This document shows, piece by piece, positions 26,158 through 36,094 of a stretch of 64,000 nt of DNA. The DNA is from JAGXLC01 sp964585385. Its GTDB lineage: Bacteria > Bacteroidota > Bacteroidia > Bacteroidales > UBA12077. The stretch covers positions 124,001 through 188,000 of the forward strand of contig CAZPDP010000001.1 of the NCBI GenBank assembly GCA_964585385.1, written 5' to 3'. The notes beneath the pieces are model-generated. The model did not search any database. It saw only the letters and a program-made list of their open reading frames with translations, and was not told the DNA's origin. The stretch's first letter is position 1, and the number at the start of each line of letters is the position of its first letter. Made by a program: the position numbers and the translations under genes.

Positions 26158-27396
26158 TTAATTGAATTTTTTAAGAACATCTTTTACCGCATCTTTGTGA
26201 ATGGTAATGTTCATCATTTTTAATTTAATATAATCTTCATGGAAAAAATAATAGCCGAATTCCGGAGCATCGGGATCGTTATTTCTGGAACCCGAACTGG
26301 AATCTTTTATTAAATACCAGTCTTCCCCGTCCTTTTCATAATATCCAACCAGGTGCATTCCATGATCATCCGTAGTTGATTTATTTGAGAACCTGAATTG
26401 CCTTGCATTTTCATCAATGTATTCCGAAGGGATGTCGTATGAAGGAACCATGGCAGTTTGTGTTGACCTTACAAAACCTGATTCTGATACATCTCCGCCT
26501 ATTCCCATTGTATAACCATTGCGAATTGCTTCTTTGATAATGTCCATATACACATCCAGGGGAACATTATAGTAATCAGCATTGTTCCACCAATTATCAG
26601 GTACTTCGTATTCAACCTGTTTCCAGTATGGTTCTTGTTTGTATGATAAAACTGCTACAAAGTCATTTGGATTAAGTTTCAGATAGTCATTAAGATAGCT
26701 CTTCGGTGTATAAGTTTTTCCATCCACCTTAAACTGGGTAGGAGGTTCGCCAATGTGATGGTTTATAATGCTTTTAATGGTTGAAAGTACCTGTTCTTCA
26801 TTCCATGCATTATTTTCTTTTACAGAATGAAGGTAGTTTTTCATTTCTTCGTACATTTTAGCATGAGTTGGATATTTTCTGCCATGCAACAAACCCGTAT
26901 AAACACTGCGCGGAACAATTCCGTATTTTTTCATCATCCGGGTAACTGCATTTCCTTCAGAACCCTGCGTAAACCTTGAGTCACCTCTTTTTTCTACATA
27001 TCTTCTTGCTTTTTCTATATATTCCCAGTAAACAATATAAGGCTCAGAAAGCTTTACTTTCATATCATTCATTCTTTTTAATTCTGATTCAATAAATGAG
27101 AGCGTTGAATAACACCAACATGTGCCGGCATTACCTTGAGAAATAACCGGATTTGCCCATTCCCGGGTATAAAGCTTCACTTTATTAGGAATGTCCAATC
27201 CACTTTGATCCATTACGAATCGCTTATGGACCTCTTTTTCCTCAATTTTATCTTCTACTGCACGAACATCCTTTAGTATGGTGTTCCTGTAAAATCCCGG
27301 TTCATACTCTTTAAATATTGCCTTATCTTTATCTTGCCCAAAAGACAGTTGAATGAGCAAAACAAATAATACTGTTACAATTGAAAATCGTTTCAT
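26158..27396 (-). CDS. Secreted C1-family (bleomycin-hydrolase/PepC-like) cysteine peptidase
   Basis: 412 residues with a signal peptide (VTVLFVLLIQLSFGQ). Papain-fold residues are visible: the nucleophile in NAGTCWCYSTLSFIES, the histidine in DDHGMHLVGYY. The third site is IKDSSSGS where the family usually has Asn-Ser-Trp, so the catalytic Asn is replaced by Asp. Size and sequence resemble the C1B aminopeptidase C group, but those are cytoplasmic, while this one has a clear export signal. It has its own terminator. A periplasmic peptidase role is likely. Confidence 0.85.
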   Translation of the reverse strand: MKRFSIVTVLFVLLIQLSFGQDKDKAIFKEYEPGFYRNTILKDVRAVEDKIEEKEVHKRFVMDQSGLDIPNKVKLYTREWANPVISQGNAGTCWCYSTLSFIESELKRMNDMKVKLSEPYIVYWEYIEKARRYVEKRGDSRFTQGSEGNAVTRMMKKYGIVPRSVYTGLLHGRKYPTHAKMYEEMKNYLHSVKENNAWNEEQVLSTIKSIINHHIGEPPTQFKVDGKTYTPKSYLNDYLKLNPNDFVAVLSYKQEPYWKQVEYEVPDNWWNNADYYNVPLDVYMDIIKEAIRNGYTMGIGGDVSESGFVRSTQTAMVPSYDIPSEYIDENARQFRFSNKSTTDDHGMHLVGYYEKDGEDWYLIKDSSSGSRNNDPDAPEFGYYFFHEDYIKLKMMNITIHKDAVKDVLKKFN

Positions 27397-27444
27397 AATT
27401 TTTTTTGTTTTGGTTAAAAATTCCAGGTAACTAATTTACAGAAA

Positions 27445-28380
27445 TTATTTTCTGATTATCCTTTGAGGTTCAATTTTATAATGCAAACCATCTTCGGCAG
27501 GCAAAGTGTTTTCAAATACTGATTTAGCCTCCTCAATAAGGTCTTCAATTTCTTTATACCGAGCTGAATAATGGCCTATAATAAGATTTTTAACACCAGC
27601 TTTTTGGGCTATTGTTGCTGCTTGTCTGGCGGTTGAATGCAACGTGTCAATAGCCTGGTCATGATGTTCATCCTTAAATGTAGCCTCATGATATAACAGA
27701 TCCACATTTTTTATTATGGGAATAATTTCTTCATTGTAGGCGGTATCCGTACAGAAAGCGTAAGTTCTTGGTTGATAGGGTGGGAGAGTGAGGGTTTTAT
27801 GAGAAAGGATTTTGCCGTCCTGAGTTTTATAGCTGCCTCCTTCTTTTATTTTATGGATATCTTTTACAGAAATATTGTATTTTTTTACATACTCTTTTTT
27901 AATGTTGGGTAGCCTGGGTTTTTCCCGAAACAGAAACCCTGATGTAGGTATTTTATGTTTGACAGGAAATGAGGATACTTCAACTCTCTCATCTTCAAAT
28001 ATTTTTTCCTTTTTTTCCTTATTAATTTCATGAAAATGAATCTTGAAGGTAAATTGTCCTTCATAGTTTCGGATAATGTACTTTATTCCTTTTCGTAGTT
28101 CTTTGTGTGCGTATATATGCAGGTCTTTGTCTCTGTCCAGCAGATTAAATGAAGAAAGAAGACCGAATAGTCCATAGAAATGATCCCCGTGGATATGACT
28201 AATAAAAATATGGTTTATCCGCCCGAATTTAACTTTATTTTTACGGAGCTGCATTTGTGTTCCTTCACCACAATCAATCAAAAAAAACCGCTCATATACA
28301 TTGAGTACATGAGCGGTTAAATTTCGTTTTGAAGTTGGTAAAGCAGAACTGCTTCCTAGTATTGTTAACTCAAACTTCAA
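27445..28380 (-). CDS. rnz: Ribonuclease Z
   Basis: An endonuclease that matures tRNA 3' ends. The metallo-beta-lactamase motif is SHIHGDHFYGL (His62, His64, Asp66, His67), and the later GHYSARY and HHDQA residues complete the site. I start at a TTG (28378-28380) because it lies directly before KFELTILGSSSALPTSKRN, the normal opening of bacterial RNase Z, and gives 311 residues; the longer ATG frame would overlap the STAS gene by 90 bases. The STAS stop lies 16 bases upstream, so the two genes form a unit. Confidence 0.92.
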   Translation of the reverse strand: MKFELTILGSSSALPTSKRNLTAHVLNVYERFFLIDCGEGTQMQLRKNKVKFGRINHIFISHIHGDHFYGLFGLLSSFNLLDRDKDLHIYAHKELRKGIKYIIRNYEGQFTFKIHFHEINKEKKEKIFEDERVEVSSFPVKHKIPTSGFLFREKPRLPNIKKEYVKKYNISVKDIHKIKEGGSYKTQDGKILSHKTLTLPPYQPRTYAFCTDTAYNEEIIPIIKNVDLLYHEATFKDEHHDQAIDTLHSTARQAATIAQKAGVKNLIIGHYSARYKEIEDLIEEAKSVFENTLPAEDGLHYKIEPQRIIRK

Positions 28381-28396
28381 AATTACTTTATTTACC

Positions 28397-28765
28397 TTAT
28401 TTTTTTGACCTTTTATTCTCTTCTTCAACCTGAATGATGTCCTCTGCTTCCCCGTTGGAATAGGCAATGTTGAGAACGGTGTCAAGTTGTGAGATAGTGA
28501 TTAAACGGTCAACAGCGTCGTTTAAGCCTGTTAGCACAAACGTTCCGCTCGCATTTTTGCAAAGCCTGTTGGCCACCAGAATTGCACTCAAGCCTGATGA
28601 GTCACAGTATTTCACTTTACTTAGGTCCAGAATGATATTTTTTTCTCCTTTCCCGGAAATCAATACCAATTCTGATTTTAAGCTTGGAGCGACATTGGTG
28701 TCTAACTTTTCAGCTAAAACCTGGATTAAAGTATAATTTTTTTGTTTTTCTATGTTAAATTCCAT
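28397..28765 (-). CDS. STAS-domain anti-sigma-factor antagonist 1
   Basis: 122 residues, STAS fold, with the phospho-acceptor motif YCDSSGLSAI (Asp55-Ser56-Ser57-Gly58). In partner-switching systems such proteins bind and release a kinase-anti-sigma factor depending on serine phosphorylation. It ends in a charged tail (EEENKRSKK). It sits between rpsA and rnz, all leftward, a housekeeping setting. No RsbW-type kinase is nearby; SiaB is the only GHKL protein kinase candidate of that sort in the window. Confidence 0.9.
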   Translation of the reverse strand: MEFNIEKQKNYTLIQVLAEKLDTNVAPSLKSELVLISGKGEKNIILDLSKVKYCDSSGLSAILVANRLCKNASGTFVLTGLNDAVDRLITISQLDTVLNIAYSNGEAEDIIQVEEENKRSKK

Positions 28766-28801
28766 CTTTTATCCTTAAAAGATTTTATTGTTGATGAAAA
28801 A

Positions 28802-30811
28802 TTATTCCTTGTTGTTATTTTCGTCTTTTTGTGATTGATCTTCTTTTTTATCGTTTTCTTTCTTATCACTCTTTTCTTTTTCTTCCATCTCATCTTTTAG
28901 AGATGCCAGGTCGGAGATGTCACCCAGTGTTGTTTTCTCAACATTTTTATTGACTTTGCTGACATTTTTGCGTGTTTTCTGGGTTTTCTCTTTTTCTTCT
29001 TTTCGTTTTTCATCTTCGTAAACTCTACGATGTGAAAGTACGATTTTTTTTCCTTCTTTGTTAAATTCAATCACTTTAAATGGTAACTTTTCATCAACTT
29101 TTACTGTCGACCCGTCTTCTTTTACTAGATGCTTGGGCGAAACAAATCCTTCAACACCGTAAGGAAGAGACACCATTGCACCTTTGTCAAAGATATCTAT
29201 TACTGTACCCTCATGAATTGAACCTTCTTTAAATACAGTTTCAAATACATCCCATGGGTTTTCTTCAAGTTGTTTGTGACCCAGGCTTAATCTTCTGTTT
29301 TCCTTATCTATTTCAAGGACGACCACTTCAATCTCTTCACCTATTGAGGTAAACTCTGCAGGGTGGTTGATTTTTTTGGTCCAGGAAAGATCAGATATGT
29401 GAATTAAGCCGTCAACACCTTCTTCAATCTCAACAAATACGCCAAAATTGGTAAAGTTTCTTACAGTAGCTTTATGCTTGCTGTTTACAGGGTATTTTTC
29501 TTCGATGTTATCCCATGGATCCGGCTTAAGTTGTTTAATTCCGAGAGACATTTTGCGTTCTTCCCTGTCTAAGGTGAGAATCTGAGCTTCCAATTCGTCC
29601 CCAACTTTGAGGAATTCCTGTGCACTTCTTAAGTGTTGTGACCATGACATTTCTGATACGTGTATAAGTCCTTCCACGCCGGGCTGAATTTCAACGAATG
29701 CACCATAATCAGCCAAAACAACAACTTTTCCTTTTACAACGTCACCCACTTTAAGGTTAGGATCAAGTGAATCCCATGGATGAGGAGTTAATTGTTTCAG
29801 ACCAAGTGCAATTCGTTTCTTCTCATCATCAAAGTCAAGAATTACTACATTCAGCTTCTGGTCAAGCTCTACAATTTCTTCCGGATGATTTACACGACCC
29901 CAGCTTAAGTCTGTTATGTGGATAAGACCATCAACACCGCCCAGATCAATAAATACACCGTATGAAGTTATATTTTTGACGGTACCTTCAAGTACCTGAC
30001 CTTTTTCAAGTTTGGATATGATTTCTTTCTTCTGTTGTTCCAGCTCTTCTTCTATGATTGCTTTGTGTGATACAACAACATTTCTGAATTCATGGTTTAT
30101 TTTAACAACCTTAAAATCCATTGTTTTGCCAACATAAGCATCATAATCGCGAATGGGTTTTACATCAATTTGTGAACCAGGTAGGAATGTTTCTATTCCA
30201 AACGCATCAACGATCATACCACCTTTTGTACGGCATTTAATATAACCCTGGATGATTTCATCGTTGTTGTGTGCCTTGTTAACTTTTTCCCAGGCGCGTA
30301 AAGTTCTGGCTTTCTTATGAGAAAGAACCAACTGACCATCTTTGTCTTCCTGGTTTTCAATATAAACTTCTACCTTGTCACCAGATTTGAGGTCCGGATT
30401 GTGTCTGAATTCGTTTCTACTTACAACACCTTCAGATTTGTACCCAATATTAATTACTACTTCTTTTTTGGATACTGATACTACAGTACCTTCAACAACT
30501 TCCTTCTCCTTAATGGTGGAAAGGGTTTTGTCATAGAGTTGCTCGTACTGTTCTCTTTCATTCGGATCATAGTCATCAATTTCCTGATCCATGTTTTCCC
30601 AGTCAAAAGATTCTTGCTGTTCAACTGTTTCTTCTTCGGCTCCAGCAGTTTCGATAAAGTTTTTTTGAGGAGCATCGTCTTCAGTGGTCTCAAATTCTTT
30701 TTCTTTCTCTTCTGCTTTCTTTGCTTCCTGGTTTTCCTGCTGTTCCTGCTTTTCTTGTTCTTCGTTGTTAACAGCTTCTTTTCTTACTTTTTGTTCTTCT
30801 TGTTTAGCCAT
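28802..30811 (-). CDS. rpsA: 30S ribosomal protein S1
   Basis: 669 residues with six S1 RNA-binding repeats between about residue 100 and 600; repeats 3-6 share the pattern GVFVEIEEGVDGLIHISDLSW. The N-terminal 90 residues and the C-terminal 65 residues are highly charged low-complexity extensions (Glu/Lys/Gln rich), longer than in E. coli S1 (557). It binds mRNA and helps recruit it, which matters in Bacteroidota because most genes lack Shine-Dalgarno sites. A minus-strand TAATTTTG element lies 57 bases upstream (30868-30875). Confidence 0.95.
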   Translation of the reverse strand: MAKQEEQKVRKEAVNNEEQEKQEQQENQEAKKAEEKEKEFETTEDDAPQKNFIETAGAEEETVEQQESFDWENMDQEIDDYDPNEREQYEQLYDKTLSTIKEKEVVEGTVVSVSKKEVVINIGYKSEGVVSRNEFRHNPDLKSGDKVEVYIENQEDKDGQLVLSHKKARTLRAWEKVNKAHNNDEIIQGYIKCRTKGGMIVDAFGIETFLPGSQIDVKPIRDYDAYVGKTMDFKVVKINHEFRNVVVSHKAIIEEELEQQKKEIISKLEKGQVLEGTVKNITSYGVFIDLGGVDGLIHITDLSWGRVNHPEEIVELDQKLNVVILDFDDEKKRIALGLKQLTPHPWDSLDPNLKVGDVVKGKVVVLADYGAFVEIQPGVEGLIHVSEMSWSQHLRSAQEFLKVGDELEAQILTLDREERKMSLGIKQLKPDPWDNIEEKYPVNSKHKATVRNFTNFGVFVEIEEGVDGLIHISDLSWTKKINHPAEFTSIGEEIEVVVLEIDKENRRLSLGHKQLEENPWDVFETVFKEGSIHEGTVIDIFDKGAMVSLPYGVEGFVSPKHLVKEDGSTVKVDEKLPFKVIEFNKEGKKIVLSHRRVYEDEKRKEEKEKTQKTRKNVSKVNKNVEKTTLGDISDLASLKDEMEEKEKSDKKENDKKEDQSQKDENNNKE

Positions 30812-30838
30812 TTAATAATCCTTAATAATTAATAAGTT

Positions 30839-31278
30839 AGACATTATTTCTGTTTACAAATGATTTGCAAAATTATAATTTTTATTGTTTTTAAAAAATT
30901 ATATATCAACTATTTTTTGTAGCAACAATAAATGGAAAAAAATTGAAAAAGTCAATTGAATTGAATGCTTATTGAAAGATTGTAAATAAAGTAATTCAAA
31001 TGGACCGTATTATAATTTTCATAAAAAGCAACATCACTATTATTGAAATTCTTGATTAAAACGTTTGTGTATACTAATTATTTTATTTGAATTGCCAGGA
31101 AATTCTAAGAACTTATTTTGCCGGTTATGTCATTCTGAACTTTTATGATTTATACCTGTCTTAGTTAATTGATCTAAATAGACAGGCCTGATTTTGATTC
31201 CTGAATAAAAAATATTTAATTTATAGGCATCATATCGGATATCTAATCTCGAACGTAAATATTCTAAATCATTGTCTG
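30839..31278. other. 440-bp divergent spacer between rpsA and the hybrid kinase
   Basis: No gene or tRNA seen. It holds the rpsA leader on the left. It also contains a hairpin (arms CCTGTCT at 31155-31161 and AGACAGG at 31180-31186) that could be a regulator site or the end of a small RNA. No full promoter for the kinase gene is recognisable. Confidence 0.5.
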
Positions 31279-34200
31279 TTGGACTACAAAGATAAATCAG
31301 CTGAATTTTCCCCCCGGGAAGCTTCTTTCTCCGGAGAAGAGCTTCTTAATAAAATTTTTCATTCCAAATCTGCTTTAATTGCTATTTCTTCTCTTGATGA
31401 TGGTAAAATAATTAAGGTTAGCGATCATTATCTTGAACTATTTGGGTTCACCCGTGAAGAAGTCATTGGTCAAACATCAATCCAACTGGGTTTATTTAAG
31501 GACACAAAATCCCGGAATGAGTTGATGGAAAGAGTGAAGGAGAGAGGCTTTTTAAAGGATGTCGAGATTAATCTGAAGACTAAAGATAACTTTTACCGCC
31601 ATGGTTTAGCTTCTTTTGAGATCATCCAAATACGGAATAATAATTATTTACTGATTTTGTGGACAGATATAACCAGCAATGAATATTACAATAAAAAATT
31701 AAAAGAGAACAGAGAATTATACGAGAATCTTTTTTATGAAAACAAAGCGGTAGAATTGGTGATCAATCCAAAGACCCGCAAGATAGAAGATGCTAATCAG
31801 TCGGCTGCCCGATTTTATGGTTATTCTGAGAAAGAATTAAAAAATAAGAAAATTGAAGATCTCAATCTGAGTCCCATCAAGGAGATAAAAGAAGCTATTA
31901 ATAAAGTTTTGCAGAATGAACAATATTCTTTTGAATTTAAGCATAAATTAAAAGACGGAAATATAAAAGATATTCGATCTTATTCTACACCAGTTAGATG
32001 GCAGGACACAGAGTATATTTATACCGTTATCATGGATATCACGGATGAAAAGAAAGCAGAACTTCAGAATAAAAAACAACAAAGCTATGATCAGTTAAGA
32101 GCAGAATTTTGGCGAGTTGCCGTTTTGAGCCAGACCAGGAGCAGTTTGATTAACAGTTTGTTTCAAAGCATTGGAAAATTTCTAAACCTTGACAGAATAA
32201 GCTTTATTACACCAGAGACTGATAAAAATGTTTACAAATGTGCAGAACAATGGAGATCAGAACAGACTTATATCAAGAAAGAGTGCAAATTACCTTCCTG
32301 GTTTCTTCACTATTTTTATGGAAAAGAATACCATATACTGTCTTTTGATGAAATAGCAACACTGAAAAACAAGGAATATGATTTTTTTAGTAAAAGTGGA
32401 GGACAGCTTATCATTCCTTATGGCAAAACAAAATCGCCGGAAGGCTTTTTTACATTTGAGTATTTTTCTGATGAAAGGGACTGGGAGGACAGAGAAATTC
32501 AAATTACCCAGGAACTAGCCAATATTGTAAGGTTAAAATCTGATGTGCTTGAGTCATCAGAAAAGATAAAGCAGTCGGAACAAAAATTCAGGTTGATTTC
32601 TGAAGCTTCACGAGACCTTATTTGTGTTCACGATAAAGAAGGGATTTTTATATATGTATCACCGTCTTCCAAAGATATCCTGGGATTTGAACCCGAAGAA
32701 TTAATAGGTACTTCTCCTTATGAACTTTTTCATCCCCAGGACAGGGAAATGCATATCAGAGAATCACACGATAAAGCATTAAACTTCAATCTCACAAACA
32801 AGGTAGAGTACAGGATCCAGACAAAAAAGGGAAGGTATATCTGGTTTGAAACTGTCACTCAGCCTATTAAGGATGAATTTGGTAATGTGGTGGAGCTTCA
32901 AACCTCTTCCAGGGACATAACCGAAAGAAAGCTAACTGAGCTTAAATTGAAAGAGAATGAAGAAAAGTACAGGAACATATTTGAAAGTATGTTCGATGTA
33001 TACCTTGAAGTTAATGTAGGCTCTAATGAGATTATTGAAATTAGTCCTTCTGTAAAGAGAATTACCGGATTCGAAAGGCATCACTTACTGGGAAAATCAG
33101 TTTTGTCGATTTTTGCTAAGCCGGAAGATAATAGCCGGTTGATTGAAGAATTAAAACAAAATAATCGAATAAGCGATTTTGAAATCGCCTTAATAAATAA
33201 AAACGGACAAAGGGTAATTTGTTCATTCTCTGTACGCTTAGTACATGATGAGTTTAACAAACCTGAAAGGATAGTTGGAACGTTAAGAGATATTTCTCAA
33301 AGGAAAGAATACGAAAAAGAATTACAGAATGCCAAAGAGAAGGCAGAAGCAGCTTCAAGAGCAAAAAGTGAGTTTTTAGCCAACATTTCGCATGAAATAC
33401 GAACTCCAATGAATGCTATTCTTGGTTTTAGTGAGGTATTGGTTAATAAAATTACCGATCCCGTTCAGAAGAGCCATCTTGAGGCTATTTTGAGCAGCGG
33501 CAAAACTCTCCTGGCATTAATTAACGATATACTTGACCTTTCAAAAATAGAAGCCGGCAAATTGCAAATTATGCTGGAGCCCGTACAATTGCCGGCAATT
33601 ATAGAGGATATTCAGCATATCTTTGAAAAAAAGATAAAAGAAAAAAATCTCGAGCTCCTGATTGATATAAACACTATAATTCCCGAGTCTCTGATGCTTG
33701 ATGAGATACGTATCAGACAAATACTGTTTAATTTGGTGGGGAATGCTATAAAGTTTACAGAAAAAGGACAAATCAACTTGAAAGTAGAAACGAAATTTAA
33801 AGGGGATGATACGTATGATTTAAAATTGGTTGTCGAAGACACAGGAATTGGGATACCCAGAAAACAGCAAAAACATATTTTTGGAGCTTTTGAGCAACAA
33901 GATGGACAGGATAGCAGAAAGTATGCAGGGACAGGTCTGGGGCTGAACATTACTAAAAAACTGGTAGAGACAATGGATGGGGAAATCAGTGTTTCGAGCC
34001 GGATTGGGAAAGGATCAAAATTTACAATTATCCTACCGAATGTTAGGAAAGCAGAAACAGGTAGTTATTCCGTTCGGTCAAAAACTGAAGACGAGACACA
34101 GGTTGAGTTTGAATCAGCAACAGTTCTGATTGCTGATGATATCCAGTATAATATTGACGCAGTTAAGAATCTTTTAGATTCTCAGAACTTGAAATTTCTG

Positions 34201-34797
34201 GAAGCCCAAAGTGCTGAAAAGGCAATGGAAATCATTAAAATAAATACTCCGGATATTATCCTTATGGATTTGAGGTTCCCGGATTTAAGTGGCTATGAGG
34301 CAGCGGCCCTGTTAAGGGCAGAAAATCATAAGAAAAACTTCGTTATTGTAGCTTATACTGCTAGATCTATGAACGAAGAAGAAGAAGAGGCAAAAACTTT
34401 GTTTGACGATGTGCTTCGGAAACCAGTAACCAAAAATGAGCTTTATGCCCTGATGAAAAGATATATACCTTATCGTTCAGCTAAACCTGCTTCCGAATCG
34501 GATAGTCATGAGGTGTTTGATAAACTTTCAGAATTATCTGAAGCTGATTATAAAATGTTTATGAATGATCTGGAGAATGAAATTCTCCCGGTTTGGAATG
34601 AAATTAAGGACAGTTTAATTATATTTGAAATTGAAGGTTTTATAAAAAAGCTAAAAGAAACACAGGATAAATATGGCCTAAATATTTTAGATGGATATAT
34701 TAATGAAATGAACAGGCATCTGAAAAATATCGATATAGAAAATATTCAGTCAAAATTAAAATCGTTTGAAGATATTATTGAAAAATTAAAGTCATAG
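31279..34797 (+). CDS. Hybrid sensor histidine kinase with four PAS, GAF, HisKA, HATPase and receiver domains
   Basis: 1172 residues, cytoplasmic with no membrane segment. Order: PAS (about 28-145), PAS (145-258), GAF (270-430), PAS (435-555), PAS (560-680), HisKA with phospho-histidine His705 in NISHEIRTPMNA, HATPase with NLVGNAIKFTEKG, DTGIGIP and GTGLGLNITKKLV, receiver with phospho-acceptor Asp997 in LMDLRFPDLSG, and a C-terminal helical bundle shaped like an HPt domain but without its histidine. The start is a TTG at 31279; the next ATG would delete the first PAS. It is probably co-transcribed with the downstream receiver-kinase, 28 bases away. Confidence 0.85.
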   Translation: MDYKDKSAEFSPREASFSGEELLNKIFHSKSALIAISSLDDGKIIKVSDHYLELFGFTREEVIGQTSIQLGLFKDTKSRNELMERVKERGFLKDVEINLKTKDNFYRHGLASFEIIQIRNNNYLLILWTDITSNEYYNKKLKENRELYENLFYENKAVELVINPKTRKIEDANQSAARFYGYSEKELKNKKIEDLNLSPIKEIKEAINKVLQNEQYSFEFKHKLKDGNIKDIRSYSTPVRWQDTEYIYTVIMDITDEKKAELQNKKQQSYDQLRAEFWRVAVLSQTRSSLINSLFQSIGKFLNLDRISFITPETDKNVYKCAEQWRSEQTYIKKECKLPSWFLHYFYGKEYHILSFDEIATLKNKEYDFFSKSGGQLIIPYGKTKSPEGFFTFEYFSDERDWEDREIQITQELANIVRLKSDVLESSEKIKQSEQKFRLISEASRDLICVHDKEGIFIYVSPSSKDILGFEPEELIGTSPYELFHPQDREMHIRESHDKALNFNLTNKVEYRIQTKKGRYIWFETVTQPIKDEFGNVVELQTSSRDITERKLTELKLKENEEKYRNIFESMFDVYLEVNVGSNEIIEISPSVKRITGFERHHLLGKSVLSIFAKPEDNSRLIEELKQNNRISDFEIALINKNGQRVICSFSVRLVHDEFNKPERIVGTLRDISQRKEYEKELQNAKEKAEAASRAKSEFLANISHEIRTPMNAILGFSEVLVNKITDPVQKSHLEAILSSGKTLLALINDILDLSKIEAGKLQIMLEPVQLPAIIEDIQHIFEKKIKEKNLELLIDINTIIPESLMLDEIRIRQILFNLVGNAIKFTEKGQINLKVETKFKGDDTYDLKLVVEDTGIGIPRKQQKHIFGAFEQQDGQDSRKYAGTGLGLNITKKLVETMDGEISVSSRIGKGSKFTIILPNVRKAETGSYSVRSKTEDETQVEFESATVLIADDIQYNIDAVKNLLDSQNLKFLEAQSAEKAMEIIKINTPDIILMDLRFPDLSGYEAAALLRAENHKKNFVIVAYTARSMNEEEEEAKTLFDDVLRKPVTKNELYALMKRYIPYRSAKPASESDSHEVFDKLSELSEADYKMFMNDLENEILPVWNEIKDSLIIFEIEGFIKKLKETQDKYGLNILDGYINEMNRHLKNIDIENIQSKLKSFEDIIEKLKS

Positions 34798-34825
34798 ATT
34801 ACTTGATAGACAAATAAAGAAATAT

Positions 34826-35950
34826 ATGGACATGGAAAGTAACTTTGAACCGCAAAATTCTGTTATTCTTGTTGTTGATGATAGCGTTCAGAATCTGAAA
34901 TTGCTCGGGAATATGCTTAAAGAATGGGAATTTCAGATAGCTCTGGCCAAGGATGGTCATGAAGCTCTTAAACTTGTACCCAAAGTCAATCCTTCCCTTA
35001 TACTACTGGATATTATGATGCCTGATATAGATGGATATGAAGTTTGTGAGCGATTGAAGGAAGATGAAAACACAAGAGATATCCCTGTTATTTTTCTTAC
35101 TGCTAAGACTTCCAATGATGCTATTGTTAAAGGCTTTAGAGTTGGGGGAGTGGATTATGTAACCAAACCTTTCAACAAAGATGAATTGCTAATGCGAATT
35201 CAAACCCATCTTGAATTAAAAGCCTCTCATGACAAGATAAGAAGCCAGGCCAGGGAACTTGAGAAAACCAATGCCACAAAAGATAAAATGTTTTCTGTAA
35301 TATCCCATGATTTAAGGGCTCCTCTCGGGGGAATGAAGAGTATGCTCGACTTGATTTTTAACGATAAAAAACAAGATAAACCTGTTTCCGAAAAATCGCT
35401 TGTGTCTCTGAAAAATGCAGCAGATCATACATATAATCTCCTGGAGAATCTATTGTACTGGTCCAGAAGTCAGCGTGAAAGACTAGAGTGCGATCCCCAG
35501 CTTATTAATATCTATGACCTTGTCACTGAAAATATTGAGCTGATGCAAACGATGGCTCAAAATAAGGGATTAGAAATAAAAAATCAAATTCCTGACAATA
35601 CATATGTTTACGCTGATAATAATATGATCAAAACAGTGGTAAGAAATCTTATTTTTAATGCTGTTAAATTTACATCAGAAGGTTATATAGCCTTATCAAC
35701 AAAGGAAAAAGATGAAAAGATTTTAATTATTGTAGAAGATACTGGAGTTGGGATTAAAGAAGATGATATACAGAAGATAATGGACACTAAAAAATACTTT
35801 ACCACTTATGGAACAAAAAGAGAAAAAGGAAGTGGTTTGGGTCTTAATTTATGTCTGGATTTTGTACATAGAAACAAAGGAGAAATTGATATAGAGAGTC
35901 AGTATGGCAAAGGCACTAAAGTGACCTTCAGTCTTCCTAAAAAACAATAG
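34826..35950 (+). CDS. Receiver-histidine kinase hybrid
   Basis: 374 residues: an N-terminal receiver with phospho-acceptor Asp62 in LLDIMMPDIDGYEV and the KPF lysine, followed by a HisKA domain (His161 in VISHDLRAPLGGM) and a HATPase (NLIFNAVKFTSEG, EDTGVGIKED, GSGLGLNLCLDFV). There is no output domain. The reversed order suggests that the upstream hybrid kinase phosphorylates this receiver, which then gates the attached kinase. No DNA-binding regulator is nearby, so the final target is unknown. Confidence 0.9.
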   Translation: MDMESNFEPQNSVILVVDDSVQNLKLLGNMLKEWEFQIALAKDGHEALKLVPKVNPSLILLDIMMPDIDGYEVCERLKEDENTRDIPVIFLTAKTSNDAIVKGFRVGGVDYVTKPFNKDELLMRIQTHLELKASHDKIRSQARELEKTNATKDKMFSVISHDLRAPLGGMKSMLDLIFNDKKQDKPVSEKSLVSLKNAADHTYNLLENLLYWSRSQRERLECDPQLINIYDLVTENIELMQTMAQNKGLEIKNQIPDNTYVYADNNMIKTVVRNLIFNAVKFTSEGYIALSTKEKDEKILIIVEDTGVGIKEDDIQKIMDTKKYFTTYGTKREKGSGLGLNLCLDFVHRNKGEIDIESQYGKGTKVTFSLPKKQ

Positions 35951-36094
35951 ATTGTTTATTGGACAAACAGTGTTCTTTTGAACATACATGAAACTCATTT
36001 GGTAAATAAATTAGAAGGCAAAATTAATTTGAAGTTAAAACCAGGCAGTGGTTAAACTTTTAATGTAGTGATTCCGGCAGATTAAAAACAATTC

